A stretch of 64,000 bases of DNA from a bacterium (GTDB lineage Bacteria; Bacteroidota; Ignavibacteria; Kapaibacteriales; UBA7675). Below, piece after piece: positions 61,976 to 64,000 of this stretch; positions within the stretch are counted from its first letter, which is position 1; each line of letters opens with the position of its first letter. The translations under genes and the position numbers were made by a program. Location of the stretch: contig JAUIKM010000023.1 in assembly GCA_030430495.1 (NCBI GenBank), forward strand, positions 1 through 64,000, read 5' to 3'. Below the pieces are notes generated by a model. It did not search any database and had not been told where the DNA came from. It saw only the letters and a list, made by a program, of their open reading frames with translations.

Positions 61976-64000
61976 TCAGAGCGTGTTCAGATCCAGGCGC
62001 AGGAACAGCGATCTGCCGGTGCCGATCGACACGCTGCCGCCCGCATCCGCATGTGTGTCGCTGCTCGTCAGACTGTTGCTGATATTCACAACGTCGAAAA
62101 TGTTTTTCACGCCGCCGGTCACTGTCAGTCTGTTGTTAAACAGCTTGAAGCTCGCAGAGCCGTCCAGCAGTTGATAGTCGTCAATTGCGCCTTCCCGTAT
62201 CGTCCCGTCGGCGGCAACCGTGTACTGCGGCAGCTCGCCGCTGTACTTGTAAAAGAGGTTCAGGTCGACGTGCCGCGTCAGTGTGTACATCACTCCGGCG
62301 GAAAACTCCGGCGCGAAAGCGTACTCGTCGAGGGAGGAGCTTCCCGCCCGTGCGTCCAGCCCGGTCGAGCGGCCCAGGTAGCTGAAGCTGAGTTCAGCCG
62401 AGGCGTTGCTGCGCCGGTAAGTCACGTCCAGGTCGAGGCCCAGCGTCCGCACTTCGCCGATGTTGACGTAGGAAAACAGATTGCCCTCAACCTGCGCCAG
62501 GCTGATCAGTTTGTCGACGTCGTTGTAAAACAAACCCGGCTGCATTTTGAGCGAGTGCCGCTGTGAGTCCGTCGTCCACTGCAGGTCGAGTTTGTAGTGG
62601 CGCGACGTTTCGGCTTCGAGCTCGCCGTTGCCGCGAACATTGTGATTGATGTCGACAAAGAGAAAGTAGAGTTCGCGCAGGGACGGTGCACGGAAACCTT
62701 CGGCCCAGGAGGCGCGCAGGACAAGTCCCTCGGCGAGGTTGCAGCGCGTGTTCAGGCTGGGCAGCAGCGGCGCGTCAAAGCGCGTGTTGTACGCGGTGCG
62801 CAGTCCGGGCTGCAACTCAAGCGCTTCAAGCGGTTGCATGCGCACCGCGCCGAAAACGGCGTAGTCGTCTATTGTCTGCACGCCCTCTTTGATGCGGCCG
62901 CCCTCGACGTCTTCCAGATTGAAGTCCAGCCCGGCCTGAAAAGTTATGTCGCCGTCCAGAGCGTCGGCGCTGTACGTCAGCCGCGCCAGAATCGCTTTAA
63001 ATACACTTGTGTCCTGCTCGGAGTCGCCGCCCGTCAGTTGTGTTTTACCGCTTGTTAAATCCTTGAAATAGCTGTTCTTGCGGCGGCGATACCAGGAATG
63101 GGAAAGCGTCAGGTCCAGCGACGCGTCGCTGGAAACCGCGTGATTAACAAAAAGGGAATTTGTCAGGCGGCGTGTGTGGTATTCATCGTCAAATGCCGTT
63201 TCGCGGTAAGGTGCGCGCGGCTCGCCGCGGTTCCAGATAAACTCGTTAAAAAAGCGCGTGGAAAGCCGCAGCCGCGTGTCGTTGAGTTTGCATGCGGCAT
63301 TCAGGTCGGCAGAATATTGCTCTTTCGGTTTCCACTGCTGAAAACGACTCGTGTCCGGATCGTTGAATCCGTTAAACAGCTTGCGTCCGCCCGCCAGCGA
63401 GAGCGAGAAGTCGTTGACGCCCCATGAAAGCAGCGCGTCGTTGTTGTAGTGTCCGACGCTTTCCAGGTAGCTGCCCGCCTCCAGATGCAGCTTCGGCGTG
63501 TTGCTGTCGCGCGTGATAATGTTAATAACGCCGCCGAGTGCATTGGTGCCGTAGCGCACGGACAGAGGGTCGTCCACAATTTCAACGCGTTCGACATTGT
63601 TGAGGTTAATCTGGCTTAGGTCGATATTGCCGTTGGTGCGCCCGATCACCGGTACGCCGTCGATCAGAATTTTAACATTGTTGCCGCCGAGCCCCTGAAT
63701 GCTGAGCGAGGAGCCGAGCAGGTTGTCCTGTGCAAGCCGCATTCCGGCGCGGTTGGAGAGCAGTTGCGCCAGCGTCGTAGCGCCCTGCGCCTTGATCTGT
63801 TGCGCCGGGATAATGTCCACGCCGTAGAGCGACTCGCTGCGTTTGCTCGGCAGGAACTGACCCGTGACCACAATCTCGTCCGTGGCAAATTCCAGCGGAG
63901 CAAGGTAGATGTCGTACGCATCATCCGCGGACAGTGTGTCGAGCCGGCTTTCAAATCCCGCGCAGCTGATGGTTAATTCAACTCGTGTGTTAAACGGAAT
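61976..64000 (-). CDS. hmuR: TonB-dependent outer membrane receptor, heme type (partial, start beyond window)
   Basis: The 674 residues present open in frame at the edge with a carboxypeptidase-regulatory-like tail (SRLDTLSADDAYDIYLAPLE). The plug follows: IPAQQIKAQGATTLAQLLSN, then SLSIQGLGGNNVKILIDGVP and VEIVDDPLSVRYGTNALGGV. The barrel follows with SWAEGFRAPSLRELYFLFVD, a typical TonB-dependent strand, then VNIGEVRTLGLDLDVTYRRS and LPQYTVAADGTIREGA near the end; the last residues are SLFLRLDLNTL. The fold and the linkage to hmuYSTUV suggest a heme receptor (HmuR-like). The gene heads the minus-strand operon. Confidence 0.88.
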   Translation of the reverse strand: MPFNTRVELTISCAGFESRLDTLSADDAYDIYLAPLEFATDEIVVTGQFLPSKRSESLYGVDIIPAQQIKAQGATTLAQLLSNRAGMRLAQDNLLGSSLSIQGLGGNNVKILIDGVPVIGRTNGNIDLSQINLNNVERVEIVDDPLSVRYGTNALGGVINIITRDSNTPKLHLEAGSYLESVGHYNNDALLSWGVNDFSLSLAGGRKLFNGFNDPDTSRFQQWKPKEQYSADLNAACKLNDTRLRLSTRFFNEFIWNRGEPRAPYRETAFDDEYHTRRLTNSLFVNHAVSSDASLDLTLSHSWYRRRKNSYFKDLTSGKTQLTGGDSEQDTSVFKAILARLTYSADALDGDITFQAGLDFNLEDVEGGRIKEGVQTIDDYAVFGAVRMQPLEALELQPGLRTAYNTRFDAPLLPSLNTRCNLAEGLVLRASWAEGFRAPSLRELYFLFVDINHNVRGNGELEAETSRHYKLDLQWTTDSQRHSLKMQPGLFYNDVDKLISLAQVEGNLFSYVNIGEVRTLGLDLDVTYRRSNASAELSFSYLGRSTGLDARAGSSSLDEYAFAPEFSAGVMYTLTRHVDLNLFYKYSGELPQYTVAADGTIREGAIDDYQLLDGSASFKLFNNRLTVTGGVKNIFDVVNISNSLTSSDTHADAGGSVSIGTGRSLFLRLDLNTL

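Noticed and set aside
1-64000. CRISPR arrays, rRNA, tRNA, transposases
   Set aside because: No regularly spaced short repeats with unique spacers, no cloverleaf or rRNA sequence and no transposase motifs were seen by reading.

Overview
The window reads as about 64 kb of a GC-rich (roughly 57-58% by eye) chromosome from a Gram-negative member of the FCB superphylum, most likely Bacteroidota or a Kapabacteria/Ignavibacteria-like lineage. Supporting signs are type IX secretion-like C-terminal sorting domains on surface proteins (59949-61220 and probably 26431-29472), an SBBP-type propeller surface protein, an OmpA-family protein, a DUF58/MoxR/DUF4129 gene train, and a Porphyromonas-like hmu heme operon with a TonB-dependent receptor and HmuY-type proteins. 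No rRNA, tRNA, CRISPR array or intact insertion sequence was recognised.

Layout. 0-0.8 kb: a 339-bp direct tandem repeat. 0.9-1.8 kb: an AT-rich accessory gene resembling AbiJ/HEPN abortive-infection proteins. 1.9-8.2 kb: housekeeping genes (rlmB, scpA, an scpB with very large acidic inserts, a NYN-domain RNase-like protein, yicC, gmk). 8.5-15.2 kb: an ATP-grasp enzyme, a Gfo/Idh/MocA oxidoreductase, a GT9 glycosyltransferase, a lone nuoC, a fatty acid hydroxylase-like protein, an SDR dehydrogenase and a lone UgpC/MalK-type ATPase. 15.2-24.3 kb: an RDD protein facing a train of SpoIIM, two paralogous membrane proteins, DUF4129, DUF4350, MoxR ATPase and DUF58. 24.4-33.6 kb: a Bax-inhibitor-1 family protein, a small secreted Cys-rich protein, a large SBBP surface protein, an OmpA protein, and an ECF sigma/anti-sigma pair. 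34.4-35.3 kb: a divergent Na/Ca-exchanger-like protein.

35.9-44.6 kb is the most unusual block: a YqiJ-like membrane OB-fold protein, a truncated SPFH protein, a full flotillin (YqiK-like) and a 1657-residue AAA+ ATPase of the family annotated as 'DNA repair ATPase'. These look like one membrane-linked system of unknown function. 44.6-55.8 kb holds a MOSC protein, small and secreted unknowns, twin NhaD-like antiporters, a decaying array of DUF2569-type membrane genes, a trans-aconitate methyltransferase-like enzyme and a DUF2235 alpha/beta hydrolase. 55.9-64.0 kb (minus strand) is a heme acquisition operon: TonB receptor (cut by the window edge), a frameshifted HmuY-like gene, a HmuY-domain protein with a sorting tail, then hmuS, hmuT, hmuU and hmuV.

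Two signals cut across the genes. First, a dispersed family of about 40-90-bp repeats ends in a T-rich tract and TTTGTTTGTC; it lies mostly between genes but also inside the ugpC-like gene and the signal-peptide region of the 46.0-kb gene. Second, TTAA in the contexts GTTTAA/GTTAA and their complements is strongly over-represented in some stretches (37-45 kb, 54-58 kb) and rare in others (3-6 kb).
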